Below are positions 32,668 to 41,081 of a DNA stretch of 64,000 nucleotides, one piece after another. Source of the stretch: an uncultured Algibacter sp. (GTDB lineage: Bacteria > Bacteroidota > Bacteroidia > Flavobacteriales > Flavobacteriaceae). Both the position numbers and the translations under genes were made by a program. Under the pieces are notes generated by a model. It was not told where the DNA came from. It saw only the letters and a list, made by a program, of their open reading frames with translations, and searched no databases. Every line of letters begins with the position of its first letter. The first letter of the stretch is position 1. The stretch spans positions 253,001 to 317,000 of the forward strand of contig NZ_CANMAU010000006.1 of NCBI RefSeq assembly GCF_947495925.1, written 5' to 3'.

Positions 32668-33789
32668 ATGGCTAAGAGAGATTTTTACGAGGTATTAGGA
32701 ATAAGCAAAGGAGCAAGTGCTTCTGAAATAAAGAAAGCTTACAGAAAGAAAGCTATTGAATTTCATCCTGATAAAAACCCTGATGATAAAGAAGCGGAAG
32801 CAAAGTTTAAAGAAGCAGCTGAAGCTTATGAAGTATTGAGTGACGACAACAAAAAAGCCCGTTATGACCAATATGGTCATCAAGCCTTTGAAAACGGCGG
32901 CGGCGGTTTTGGCGGCGGCGGTATGAATATGGATGACATATTCAGTCAGTTTGGTGATATCTTCGGAGGTGGAGGTTTTGGAGGTGGTTTCTCAGGTTTT
33001 GGCGGTGGCGGAGGTCAACGTCGTGCTAAAGGAAGCAATCTTCGTATTCGCGTTAAATTAACTTTAGAGGAAGTAGCAAATGGCGTTGAGAAAAAAGTTA
33101 AAGTAAAGCGTAAAATTCAAGCACCTGGAACAACATACAAAACATGTACTACTTGTAATGGTAGTGGTCAAGTTACCAGAATTGCAAATACTATTTTAGG
33201 TAGAATGCAAACTGCAGCACCATGTAATGTATGTGGAGGAGCAGGACAAATTATTGATAAAAAACCAAGCGATGCTGATGCTCAAGGTTTAAAAGTTTCA
33301 GAAGAAACAGTTTCAATTAAAATACCAGCAGGTGTAGTTGATGGTATGCAACTTAAAGTATCAGGAAAGGGTAATGATGCTCCGGGTAATGGTATTTCAG
33401 GTGATTTAATTGTGGTTATAGAAGAGGCTGATCATGATTCTTTACAACGAGAAGGTGATAATTTACATTATGATTTATATGTGAGTTTCCCCGATGCGGT
33501 TTTGGGAACTTCAAAAGAGATTAATACAGTAACAGGTAAGGTGCGCATAAAGGTTGAAGCAGGTGTGCAGTCTGGTAAAATTTTGCGCTTACGTGGAAAA
33601 GGTATTCCTAGTATAAATGGTTATGGTAAAGGAGATTTACTTGTACACGTTAATGTATGGACTCCAAAAACGCTTAACAAGCAGCAGAAAGAATTTTTTG
33701 AAGCGATGCAGGAGGATGAGCATTTTATGCCTAAGCCAGAGAGTTCTGATAAATCCTTTTTTGAAAAAGTGAAAGATATGTTTTCGTAA
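32668..33789 (+). CDS. dnaJ: Chaperone DnaJ (Hsp40) with reduced zinc domain
   Basis: The 373-aa co-chaperone stimulates DnaK. The J domain with HPD (FHPDKNPDD, about residue 33) is followed by a Gly/Phe-rich stretch (about residues 75-120), a cysteine-rich region and two C-terminal substrate-binding domains. Only two CxxCxGxG motifs are present (CTTCNGSG and CNVCGGAG, about residues 157-196) instead of the four in E. coli DnaJ; the outer two, which form zinc centre I there, are missing. This seems to be usual in flavobacteria from memory. It is in an operon with grpE and ends at a terminator. Confidence 0.96.
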   Translation: MAKRDFYEVLGISKGASASEIKKAYRKKAIEFHPDKNPDDKEAEAKFKEAAEAYEVLSDDNKKARYDQYGHQAFENGGGGFGGGGMNMDDIFSQFGDIFGGGGFGGGFSGFGGGGGQRRAKGSNLRIRVKLTLEEVANGVEKKVKVKRKIQAPGTTYKTCTTCNGSGQVTRIANTILGRMQTAAPCNVCGGAGQIIDKKPSDADAQGLKVSEETVSIKIPAGVVDGMQLKVSGKGNDAPGNGISGDLIVVIEEADHDSLQREGDNLHYDLYVSFPDAVLGTSKEINTVTGKVRIKVEAGVQSGKILRLRGKGIPSINGYGKGDLLVHVNVWTPKTLNKQQKEFFEAMQEDEHFMPKPESSDKSFFEKVKDMFS

Positions 33790-33808
33790 AAAGAATACTA
33801 TAAAATTG

Positions 33809-33839
33809 AAAAATCCGCTTTTTTAAGCGGATTTTTTTT
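33809..33839 (+). terminator. Terminator of grpE-dnaJ
   Basis: AATCCGCTT and AAGCGGATT form a 9-bp stem with a TTTT loop, then a run of eight T. Confidence 0.85.
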
Positions 33840-33866
33840 GGTTTTAACTATAAGATATCTAATAGT

Positions 33867-33900
33867 TTTGCTATTAGTATTGAAAAAAAAACTATATTTG
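33867..33900 (+). promoter_or_regulatory. Full Bacteroidota promoter between dnaJ and the ABC operon
   Basis: TTTG (33867-33870) and TATATTTG (33893-33900) are separated by 22 bases, a perfect consensus match. It would start transcription near 33907, far (about 185 bases) from the next gene. Confidence 0.6.
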
Positions 33901-33903
33901 AAC

Positions 33904-33988
33904 ATCACTAATTCTTTTAGTGATAATTTTTCTTTTTCATAGCAATTTTTTTCCCATCCTTAATTTTTTTAAGGGTGGGTTTTGTTTT
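33904..33988 (+). ncRNA. Candidate small RNA or terminated 5' leader
   Basis: Just after the promoter lies a perfect hairpin (ATCACTAA-TTCTT-TTAGTGAT, 33904-33924), then a T-rich single-stranded-looking stretch, then a second hairpin (CCCATCCTTAA with TTAAGGGTGGG, one G-U) followed by TTTTGTTTTT. Promoter, 5' hairpin and intrinsic terminator make an RNA of about 80 nt without a convincing ORF. It could be an sRNA or a terminated leader controlling the ABC-MscS operon. This accounts for most of the 303-base gap between 33790 and 34092. Confidence 0.45.
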
Positions 33989-34010
33989 TAGAAAGATTTT
34001 TATGCAAAAA

Positions 34011-34023
34011 ACTTGTAACAAGT
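34011..34023. promoter_or_regulatory. Small palindrome upstream of the ABC operon
   Basis: ACTTG-TAA-CAAGT is a 5-bp inverted repeat 70 bases before the first operon gene; a possible operator. Confidence 0.25.
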
Positions 34024-34092
34024 CTGTAATAAGTGATACTAAAAGTGTTAATTAGCAAGCGGTATATCTAAATTTTTTTATCAAAAAGAATA

Positions 34093-35019
34093 ATGAGCAA
34101 TTTACTAGAGGTTAATAAGGTTTCTAAAAATTTTGGAGATTATAAAGCCTTAAACGAAGTTTCAATTTCAGTGCCGCAGGGAAGTATATTTGGTTTGCTT
34201 GGACCTAATGGAGCAGGGAAAACCACTTTAATTCGGGTTATAAATCAAATCACAATGCCCGATTCTGGCACCGTACATTTGGATGGTGATTTGCTTAATG
34301 AAAAGCATATTCGGGATATTGGGTATTTACCTGAAGAACGCGGTTTGTATAAATCCATGAAAGTTGGAGAGCAAGCCTTATATTTAGCGCAATTAAAGGG
34401 TCTGAGTAAGGCCGAAGCTAAAACACGATTAAAATATTGGTTTGAGCGCTTGGAAATTGGAGATTGGTGGAATAAAAAAATCCAAGAACTTTCAAAAGGG
34501 ATGGCTCAGAAAATTCAGTTTGTAGTAACGGTATTGCATCAACCTAAATTATTGATTTTTGATGAACCCTTTTCGGGGTTTGATCCCATTAACGCCAATT
34601 TAATTAAAGATGAAATTTTGGGCTTAAGAGACAATGGAGCAACAGTTATATTTTCAACACATCGTATGGAGTCTGTTGAAGAATTGTGTGATGACATTGC
34701 CTTAATTCACAAATCAAATAAAATACTTGATGGGAAGTTGGTTGATGTGAAACGTGAATATAAAATAAATACTTTTGAAGTTGGTTTAAGAACTGTGAAC
34801 CATGATGCTTTAAGACAAGATTTATCTGATAAATTTAATGTTTCAAATGCGAATTTTAAGTCTTTGGAAGATGAGTTGAAACTTAATATAAAGCTGGGGC
34901 AAAACGAAGCACCTAATGAATTATTGAATTACTTAACGTCCAAAGCAGTGGTGTCTCATTTTGTAGAATTAATTCCAAGCGTAAACGATATTTTTATTCA
35001 AACTGTTAAGAATAATTAG
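34093..35019 (+). CDS. ABC-2-type exporter ATPase (NatA-like)
   Basis: The 308-aa ATPase has Walker A GPNGAGKT (about residues 39-46), signature LSKGMAQKIQF, Walker B LLIFDEPFSGFDP and the switch His in FSTHRME. A C-terminal extension of about 80 aa (from residue 225) is usual for the NatA/DrrA group with ABC-2 permeases. It is the first gene of a five-gene operon; the permease follows after 4 bases. Substrate unknown (Na+, drug or lipid export are known for relatives). Confidence 0.92.
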   Translation: MSNLLEVNKVSKNFGDYKALNEVSISVPQGSIFGLLGPNGAGKTTLIRVINQITMPDSGTVHLDGDLLNEKHIRDIGYLPEERGLYKSMKVGEQALYLAQLKGLSKAEAKTRLKYWFERLEIGDWWNKKIQELSKGMAQKIQFVVTVLHQPKLLIFDEPFSGFDPINANLIKDEILGLRDNGATVIFSTHRMESVEELCDDIALIHKSNKILDGKLVDVKREYKINTFEVGLRTVNHDALRQDLSDKFNVSNANFKSLEDELKLNIKLGQNEAPNELLNYLTSKAVVSHFVELIPSVNDIFIQTVKNN

Positions 35020-35023
35020 CTTT

Positions 35024-36337
35024 ATGAACCATTTGCCTCTTATAATTAAGCGTGAATATCTAACCAAAGTTAGAAATAAATCATTCATAATCATGACTTT
35101 TTTAAGTCCGATTATATTTATTGCGCTTATAGCGGTTGTTGCTTATTTATCTCAATTAAACAGTGATAAAAAAAGAGTAATCACAGTACTTGACGAATCT
35201 GGTTTAGTACAAGATGTTTTTAAGAATTCAGAAAATACGAGCTATAATATTCTCGAGTATATGTCGCTTGACGATGCCAAAACGTTGGTTAAGGAAACGC
35301 AAGGTTCAGGTTTATTACATATTGATAAATTTGATAATTCTAATTTAAAGTCTAATAATATTACCTTTTATTCAAAAGAGTCGCCTTCATTAGGCTTTAT
35401 AACAAATGTTGAGGGTAGGTTAGAAAGGAGACTAACTAATCTTAATTTAGAAAGTAAAGGTGTGGATTTGGCTATAATTAATGATACCAAAGTTCGGGTG
35501 ACTATTGCTCAAGAAAGTTTTGAAGGCGAGAAAACGTCAAAGGTAGACAGTATTATTAAACTCATCTTTGGAGGTGCGGCAGGTTATCTATTATTCATGT
35601 TTATTATTATTTATGGAAACATGATAATGAGAAGTGTCATTGAAGAGAAAACTAGTCGGATTATTGAGGTTATCATTTCTTCAGTAAAACCAATTCAATT
35701 GATGTTAGGTAAGATTATAGGAACATCCTTAGCGGGAATAACTCAATTTGTTATATGGATTATATTGGGAGGTTTTTTAATGACTATCGTTTCTCTTATT
35801 TTCGGTATTAATATGGCGCAAATGCAAACGCCGCAACAAGATATTATTTTACAAACTATGGAGAACCCTGAATTAAACCTTCAGGCTCAAAATATACTCG
35901 CATCTTTTTATAATTTACCATTAGCCAATTTAATCGTGGCGTTTATAATGTTTTTTATTGGAGGTTATTTGTTGTATAGTTCTTTATATGCCGCTATTGG
36001 TGCAGCTGTAGATAATGAGACGGATACCCAGCAATTTATCTTTCCTCTAATTATGCCTCTTATTTTGGCAGTTTACATCGGTTTTTTTACGGTTATTGAA
36101 GATCCACATGGTACGGTTTCAACCGTGTTTTCTTTTATTCCATTAACCTCTCCTGTGGTGATGCTTATGCGCATTCCCTTTGGTGTACCTTTATGGCAGC
36201 AAATACTGTCATTATTAATTTTAATTGCTACTTTTATGGGGACTGTTTGGTTTGCTGCAAAAATATATCGCGTAGGGATATTAATGTATGGCAAAAAACC
36301 GAGCTATAAGGAGTTGATTAAATGGATTAAGTATTAA
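35024..36337 (+). CDS. ABC-2-type exporter permease (NatB-like)
   Basis: The 437-aa permease has an N-terminal helix after a cytoplasmic KREYLTKVRNKSF segment, a periplasmic domain of about 130 residues (45-180) and then about five more helices. EEKTSRIIEVIISSVKP.QLMLGKIIG is the conserved coupling/amphipathic stretch of this family. It pairs with the preceding ATPase (4-base gap), and the MscS gene follows after 1 base. Confidence 0.9.
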   Translation: MNHLPLIIKREYLTKVRNKSFIIMTFLSPIIFIALIAVVAYLSQLNSDKKRVITVLDESGLVQDVFKNSENTSYNILEYMSLDDAKTLVKETQGSGLLHIDKFDNSNLKSNNITFYSKESPSLGFITNVEGRLERRLTNLNLESKGVDLAIINDTKVRVTIAQESFEGEKTSKVDSIIKLIFGGAAGYLLFMFIIIYGNMIMRSVIEEKTSRIIEVIISSVKPIQLMLGKIIGTSLAGITQFVIWIILGGFLMTIVSLIFGINMAQMQTPQQDIILQTMENPELNLQAQNILASFYNLPLANLIVAFIMFFIGGYLLYSSLYAAIGAAVDNETDTQQFIFPLIMPLILAVYIGFFTVIEDPHGTVSTVFSFIPLTSPVVMLMRIPFGVPLWQQILSLLILIATFMGTVWFAAKIYRVGILMYGKKPSYKELIKWIKY

Positions 36338-36338
36338 T

Positions 36339-37271
36339 ATGCAAAGGCAAAAAACAGCTGAAAAAATTGAAGACGGTGTAGAAAAAGTAGGTGATGCCAT
36401 TACCGAAAGTACGTTTTGGGAAAAATTTGTCAATTTTCTAGAATATAAAATTATTGATTTTAATTACGGTACTGGGGAAGACGCGCACGATATCGTTCTT
36501 AAAGTCAAGTATGTTGTACTGGTTGCTATTGTGCTTATAGCTACAACTTATGTTTTGCGATGGGTAAAACGGTTGGTAACCAGAAGAATGCCTGGTGATG
36601 ATAAAGCGAAATTTAACACCGTGTTTTCTTTTGCTCGATGGGTTATTTATCTTATCGTTTTACTTGTTGTTTTAGATTCTGCAGGAATTAATATAACAGC
36701 AATTTTTGCGGCTTCTGCTGCTTTATTAATAGGCATTGGTTTGGCACTCCAAACCTTATTTCAAGATATTATTTCTGGTATTTTCATTCTTGTGGACCAG
36801 TCTGTTCAAGTAGGAGATATTATTGAAATAGATGGTAAGGTCGGCCGCGTGGTAGAAATAAAACTAAGAACTACTAGAGCAGTAACTATTGAAAATCGTG
36901 TTTTAGTGATTCCTAATCATTTCTACTTGACAAATATGCTGTTTAATTGGACGCAGAATGGTACTACCACCAGAGAGTCTGTTAATGTTGGAGTGGCCTA
37001 TGGAAGTGATGTTCAATTGGTAAGGACATTACTTTTACAATCAGCAAGTACACACCCTAGCATTTTATCATCACCTGAACCTGTTGTACTCTTTACAGAT
37101 TTTGGAGATAGTGCTCTTAACTTTAAGCTTACTTTTACAATAAATGATAGTTTTGCATCACAATTTCCTAAGAGTGATTTACGTTTTGAAATAGATAAAT
37201 TATTTAGAGAAAACAATATAAGTATTCCATTTCCTCAAAGAGATATACATATCATTCAAAAGCAAGAATAG
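36339..37271 (+). CDS. MscS-family mechanosensitive ion channel
   Basis: The 310-aa protein has an N-terminal cytoplasmic stretch, three membrane helices with a pore helix (FAASAALLIGIGLALQTLFQDIISGIFIL) and the MscS beta domain (VGDIIEIDGKVGRVVEIKLRTT, then VLVIPNHFYLTNMLFNWT). It opens on membrane tension to release solutes. It is tightly packed between an ABC-2 permease and an outer-membrane-type barrel, so the operon may handle envelope stress. Confidence 0.93.
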   Translation: MQRQKTAEKIEDGVEKVGDAITESTFWEKFVNFLEYKIIDFNYGTGEDAHDIVLKVKYVVLVAIVLIATTYVLRWVKRLVTRRMPGDDKAKFNTVFSFARWVIYLIVLLVVLDSAGINITAIFAASAALLIGIGLALQTLFQDIISGIFILVDQSVQVGDIIEIDGKVGRVVEIKLRTTRAVTIENRVLVIPNHFYLTNMLFNWTQNGTTTRESVNVGVAYGSDVQLVRTLLLQSASTHPSILSSPEPVVLFTDFGDSALNFKLTFTINDSFASQFPKSDLRFEIDKLFRENNISIPFPQRDIHIIQKQE

Positions 37272-37290
37272 AGAATTAATATTAGGCTTT

Positions 37291-38175
37291 ATGGCAAATC
37301 AAAAAATCAGGTTGATACTATTGGTATGTCTGTTTTTTTGTTTTAAAAATTCAATAGCACAGGTTACAGATTTGGCAAGGTTGGAGTACTCTTTTATTCC
37401 TAAAAGTAAGTCTGAAGACCGGTATACAAGGTTTAGAGCCATTCTCAACTATCCTATTAAAATAAAAGAAGATGATTATTTAATTGTTGGTGCTGAGTAT
37501 AATAGTATTGTACTTAACTTGGAAGATGATTATCCTTTTGATACGTCGATGTTAGACAGGATTCATGTTATAGATTTAAATATGGGATATACTTTTAAAA
37601 TGAATGGGCCATGGCGTGCTGGAATTCAATTTAACCCCAGAATTGCTTCAACCTTGACACAAAGTTTAACCTCGGAGGATTTTTTTATAAATGGAGGCGT
37701 TTTTTTTATTAAAAACAGAAAAAAAGATAGGAGTTTAGATCATCCTTATAGGTTAGTTTTAGGGCTTACCTATAATGCTACAACAGGTATACCTTTTCCA
37801 TTACCATTTATAAGCTATAACAGAGAAATAAATAAATTTTGGAGTTATAATGCTGGTATCCCTAAGTCAAATATAAAATATATCTTTAGCGAACGCAGTA
37901 ACATGCAGGCTTTTGTTGGACTTGATGGATATATGGTTCATGTGCAAAACTCGCCTAATTTGCAGAATCAAAATATAGAATACATTTCATTATCTGTCGT
38001 GGTTGGTGGATTTGGGTACGAATATTGCTTTACTAAGCATTTAGTAGCTTATATATATACAGGGTATACGTTTAGGCTTAATAACGTTTTAAGAAATAAA
38101 AGTAGAGATGAAGTTTTTAAATTAAACGATGTAAATGCGTTTTACTTAAGAACAGGACTTAAATTTAAAATATAA
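37291..38175 (+). CDS. DUF6268-type outer membrane beta-barrel protein
   Basis: The 294-aa protein has a cleavable signal peptide (about residues 1-24, ending SIAQ), then alternating beta strands with aromatic girdles (YSFIPKSKSEDRYTRFRAILNYP, GPWRAGIQFNPRIAS, LVLGLTYNATTGIPFPLPFISY) and a C-terminal strand ending in FKI. The pattern matches DUF6268, an uncharacterised Bacteroidota barrel family. It lies 19 bases after mscS and 1 base before the sigma-54 activator. Confidence 0.78.
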   Translation: MANQKIRLILLVCLFFCFKNSIAQVTDLARLEYSFIPKSKSEDRYTRFRAILNYPIKIKEDDYLIVGAEYNSIVLNLEDDYPFDTSMLDRIHVIDLNMGYTFKMNGPWRAGIQFNPRIASTLTQSLTSEDFFINGGVFFIKNRKKDRSLDHPYRLVLGLTYNATTGIPFPLPFISYNREINKFWSYNAGIPKSNIKYIFSERSNMQAFVGLDGYMVHVQNSPNLQNQNIEYISLSVVVGGFGYEYCFTKHLVAYIYTGYTFRLNNVLRNKSRDEVFKLNDVNAFYLRTGLKFKI

Positions 38176-38176
38176 T

Positions 38177-39340
38177 ATGTCAAAAATTTTAGTAATTGAA
38201 GATGAAGCAGCTATTAGACGCGTGCTTGTAAAAATTCTGTCAGAAGAAAATGATGCCTATAAAGTTGATGAAGCTGAAGATGGTTTAATAGGAATTGAAA
38301 AGATAAAAAATGATGATTTCGATTTAGTCTTATGTGATATTAAAATGCCAAAAATGGATGGTGTTGAAGTACTGGAAGCTGTGAAAAAGATTAAGCCAGA
38401 AACACCTATAGTAATGATTTCTGGTCATGGTGATTTGGATACAGCGGTGAATACGATGCGTTTAGGAGCTTTTGATTATATATCTAAACCACCAGATTTG
38501 AATCGTTTATTAAATACGGTTCGTAATGCCTTAGACCGAAAAGAACTTGTTGTTGAAAACAAAATTCTTAAGAAAAAGGTAAGCAAGAAATACGAAATGA
38601 TAGGAGAAAGCGATGCCGTTTCTCAAATTAAAGATATTATTGATAAAGTAGCGCCTACTGATGCTCGTGTATTAATTACAGGTCCTAATGGAACAGGTAA
38701 GGAGCTTGTCGCCCATTGGCTTCATGAAAAGAGTTCAAGAGCCAAAGGGAATTTAATAGAAGTAAATTGTGCGGCTATTCCATCTGAATTAATAGAAAGT
38801 GAGTTATTCGGACATGTAAAAGGAGCTTTTACAAGTGCAAATAAGGACAGAGCAGGAAAATTTGAGGCAGCTAATGGAGGAACTATTTTTCTAGATGAGA
38901 TTGGCGATATGAGTTTGTCTGCTCAAGCTAAAGTACTAAGAGCCTTACAAGAAAATAAAATTCAGCGTGTAGGGAGCGATAAGGATATAAAAGTGAATGT
39001 TCGTGTTATAGCAGCAACAAATAAAAATTTGAAAAAGGAAATAGCTGATGGTAACTTCCGAGAAGATTTATATCATAGACTTGCCGTTATTTTAGTGAAA
39101 GTACCAGCTTTAAATGATAGACGAGATGATATTCCTTTGCTTGTAAATCATTTTTCAAAAAAAATTGCTGATGAACAAGGTATCGCAAAAAAAGGTTTTA
39201 CAGATAAAGCTATAGGGTTACTTCAGGAGTATGATTGGACAGGAAATATACGAGAGCTTCGCAACGTCGTGGAGCGCCTTATTATATTGGGTGGGAATGA
39301 AGTTAGTGAGCAAGACGTTAAACTGTTTGCCAGTAAGTAG
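38177..39340 (+). CDS. Sigma-54 activator-type response regulator lacking a DNA-binding domain
   Basis: The 387-aa protein has a receiver domain (about residues 1-120, phospho-acceptor D54, K at about 105) and a sigma-54 AAA+ domain with Walker A GPNGTGKE (169-176), Walker [12 protein letters not shown] and the arginine-finger region [11 protein letters not shown]. The sigma-54-contact loop reads GAFTSA (216-221) rather than GAFTGA. The protein stops right after the AAA+ domain ([12 protein letters not shown]), so the Fis-type HTH is absent. It may activate from solution or through a partner. No histidine kinase is adjacent. It is last in the operon. Confidence 0.9.
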   Translation: MSKILVIEDEAAIRRVLVKILSEENDAYKVDEAEDGLIGIEKIKNDDFDLVLCDIKMPKMDGVEVLEAVKKIKPETPIVMISGHGDLDTAVNTMRLGAFDYISKPPDLNRLLNTVRNALDRKELVVENKILKKKVSKKYEMIGESDAVSQIKDIIDKVAPTDARVLITGPNGTGKELVAHWLHEKSSRAKGNLIEVNCAAIPSELIESELFGHVKGAFTSANKDRAGKFEAANGGTIFLDEIGDMSLSAQAKVLRALQENKIQRVGSDKDIKVNVRVIAATNKNLKKEIADGNFREDLYHRLAVILVKVPALNDRRDDIPLLVNHFSKKIADEQGIAKKGFTDKAIGLLQEYDWTGNIRELRNVVERLIILGGNEVSEQDVKLFASK

Positions 39341-39358
39341 AAATATGGAAATCTAAAT

Positions 39359-39392
39359 TAAAAAGACCAAATCAATTGATTTGGTCTTTTTA
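39359..39392. terminator. Bidirectional terminator after the ABC-MscS operon
   Basis: AAAAGACCAAATCA pairs with TGATTTGGTCTTTT around a tiny AT loop, serving the plus-strand operon and the convergent reductase gene. Confidence 0.8.
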
Positions 39393-39417
39393 AATATATT
39401 GGAAAGTGTTTTTTTGT

Positions 39418-39936
39418 TTAAATAGATTGTTTTGATATGGTTTTATTGAAATTTTGAAGTCTAAGCTGAACATCGCTATTAATTACTCCGTCCTCTATAT
39501 AAGTGTGTACATCTCCTAAATACTGCATACCTAAATAATTGGCAGATTCTTCAAACGGCATAGAAAAACCAGATTTTAAATCATCATGATTGCTCGCGCT
39601 TATCATGGCCATATTTTTACCTCGTAGTCTTCTGCCTGTATCTTTATGAGTTCTTAATAAATCAGAAATTCTATCAAAGAAAACTTTTAATATGCCACTC
39701 ATAGTATACCAATATACTGGTGTGGCAAAAACTATGGTATCATAGTTGTCAATGATGTAAGTCATTAAAGGAATAAAGTCATCATCTTTATTCCTATATT
39801 CATAGTCATAGTGACCAATGTTTTTCGTATTCAAGTCAATAATGTCATAGCCACTTATAGAAGTCAAATATTTAACCACTTCCGCAGTATCTCCGTCACT
39901 TCTTGAACTTGCTTGTATAATCACTGTTCTATTCAT
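39418..39936 (-). CDS. Flavodoxin-fold NAD(P)H-dependent oxidoreductase
   Basis: The 172-aa protein has the FMN phosphate loop near the N-terminus (QASSRSDGDT, about residues 9-18) and the flavodoxin/FMN-reductase core TIVFATPVYWYTMSGILKVFFDRI, in which PVYWYTMSG binds the isoalloxazine. It should be a small NADPH:quinone or FMN reductase. It stands alone on the minus strand between two terminator/promoter regions. Confidence 0.88.
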   Translation of the reverse strand: MNRTVIIQASSRSDGDTAEVVKYLTSISGYDIIDLNTKNIGHYDYEYRNKDDDFIPLMTYIIDNYDTIVFATPVYWYTMSGILKVFFDRISDLLRTHKDTGRRLRGKNMAMISASNHDDLKSGFSMPFEESANYLGMQYLGDVHTYIEDGVINSDVQLRLQNFNKTISKQSI

Positions 39937-40014
39937 TATCCACTATTTTTATTCAAAGTAACTATATTTAAAGAGATAATAAGTCCGTTTTAAATAGAAA
40001 CAATTAATAATTAG

Positions 40015-40047
40015 TTTGATGAAATCAATGGCATTTTTATATATTTA
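40015..40047 (+). promoter_or_regulatory. Promoter of the PPK2 gene
   Basis: TTTG (40015-40018) and TATATTTA (40040-40047, last base differs from TAnnTTTG) are separated by 21 bases, ending 20 bases before the start codon. Confidence 0.5.
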
Positions 40048-40067
40048 ATCCAGTCAAAAAATTAGCT

Positions 40068-40919
40068 ATGAATACATATAAAGTAAGTGAATTCATTTCA
40101 CTTAAAAACTCAGAGACAAAAGTTGTTATTGATGATGCCGAAAAAGAGCTCAAGCATGTTAGAAAAAAATTAGGGAAGCTCCAAGACACCCTTTATGCCC
40201 ACGGTAAATATGCTGTATTAATTTGCTTGCAAGGGATGGATACGGCTGGTAAAGATAGCTTGATTCGAGAAGTTTTTAAAGACTTTAATGTAAGAGGTGT
40301 TGAGGTACATAGTTTTAAGGTGCCAACAGATCTGGAATTAAAGCACGATTATTTATGGAGGCATTATATCGCGCTACCAGCTCGAGGTAAATTTGGTGTA
40401 TTTAACAGAACGCATTACGAAAATGTGTTAGTGACTAGAGTACATCCAGGATACATTATGGGCGAAAATATTCCAGGTATAAGAAATGTTGAGGATATTG
40501 ATGATGCCTTTTGGAATAAACGCTTTGATCAGATAAATGCTTTTGAAAAACATATTGTAGAAAACGGTACGCTTATTTTTAAGTTCTTTTTAAATCTATC
40601 AAAAGAAGAACAAAAAAGTAGACTTTTACGTCGCTTAAATAAGCAAGAAAAAAATTGGAAGTTCTCACCCGGCGATTTAAAGGAACGCAAATTGTGGGAT
40701 ATCTATCAAAACTATTATGAAGATGCCATTAACAGAACCTCAAAACCACATGCACCGTGGTATGCAATCCCTGCCGACGATAAACCAAGTGCACGTTATA
40801 TCGTAGCAAAAATCATATACGATGCTTTAAGTGCATACAGCGATATCAAGGAGCCTGAACTAGATAGCGATATTAAATTGCATATAGAAGCATATAAAGA
40901 ACAGTTGGATAACGAGTAG
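40068..40919 (+). CDS. ppk2: Polyphosphate kinase 2-family protein
   Basis: PPK2 enzymes use polyphosphate to phosphorylate nucleoside mono- or diphosphates. The 283-aa single-domain protein has the P-loop-like GMDTAGKDS (about residues 56-64), the conserved FKVPTDLELKHDYLWRHYIALPARG stretch and the FNRTHYENVLVTRVHP segment with the lid/Walker B-like residues. The C-terminal PWYAIPADDKPSARYIVA is also typical. Length suggests a class with AMP/ADP specificity, but which one is not visible. Confidence 0.92.
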   Translation: MNTYKVSEFISLKNSETKVVIDDAEKELKHVRKKLGKLQDTLYAHGKYAVLICLQGMDTAGKDSLIREVFKDFNVRGVEVHSFKVPTDLELKHDYLWRHYIALPARGKFGVFNRTHYENVLVTRVHPGYIMGENIPGIRNVEDIDDAFWNKRFDQINAFEKHIVENGTLIFKFFLNLSKEEQKSRLLRRLNKQEKNWKFSPGDLKERKLWDIYQNYYEDAINRTSKPHAPWYAIPADDKPSARYIVAKIIYDALSAYSDIKEPELDSDIKLHIEAYKEQLDNE

Positions 40920-40995
40920 GTTTTGAGTGTTTTAAAATTCTTTCACAAGCTACTCTTTTTCAGAAACTCCGATAATTACTCAATCGCTAGCGCAC

Positions 40996-41028
40996 TTGCC
41001 TTTTGTAATTAACACAAATTTATGTTTG
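40996..41028 (+). promoter_or_regulatory. Promoter-like element of the M28 peptidase gene
   Basis: TATGTTTG (41021-41028) matches TAnnTTTG exactly, with a TTG 22 bases upstream. It would give a leader of about 45 bases. Confidence 0.4.
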
Positions 41029-41081
41029 GGCATAGGGCTAAGGTTTTATAGAAATACTATTTTTAACGGCAAAAGTAAACT

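Noticed and set aside
33920-33991. GTG-started, Phe-rich leader ORF (23 codons) in the candidate small RNA
   Set aside because: The Phe codons follow from T-rich sequence, the start is GTG without support, and the downstream operon has no link to phenylalanine.
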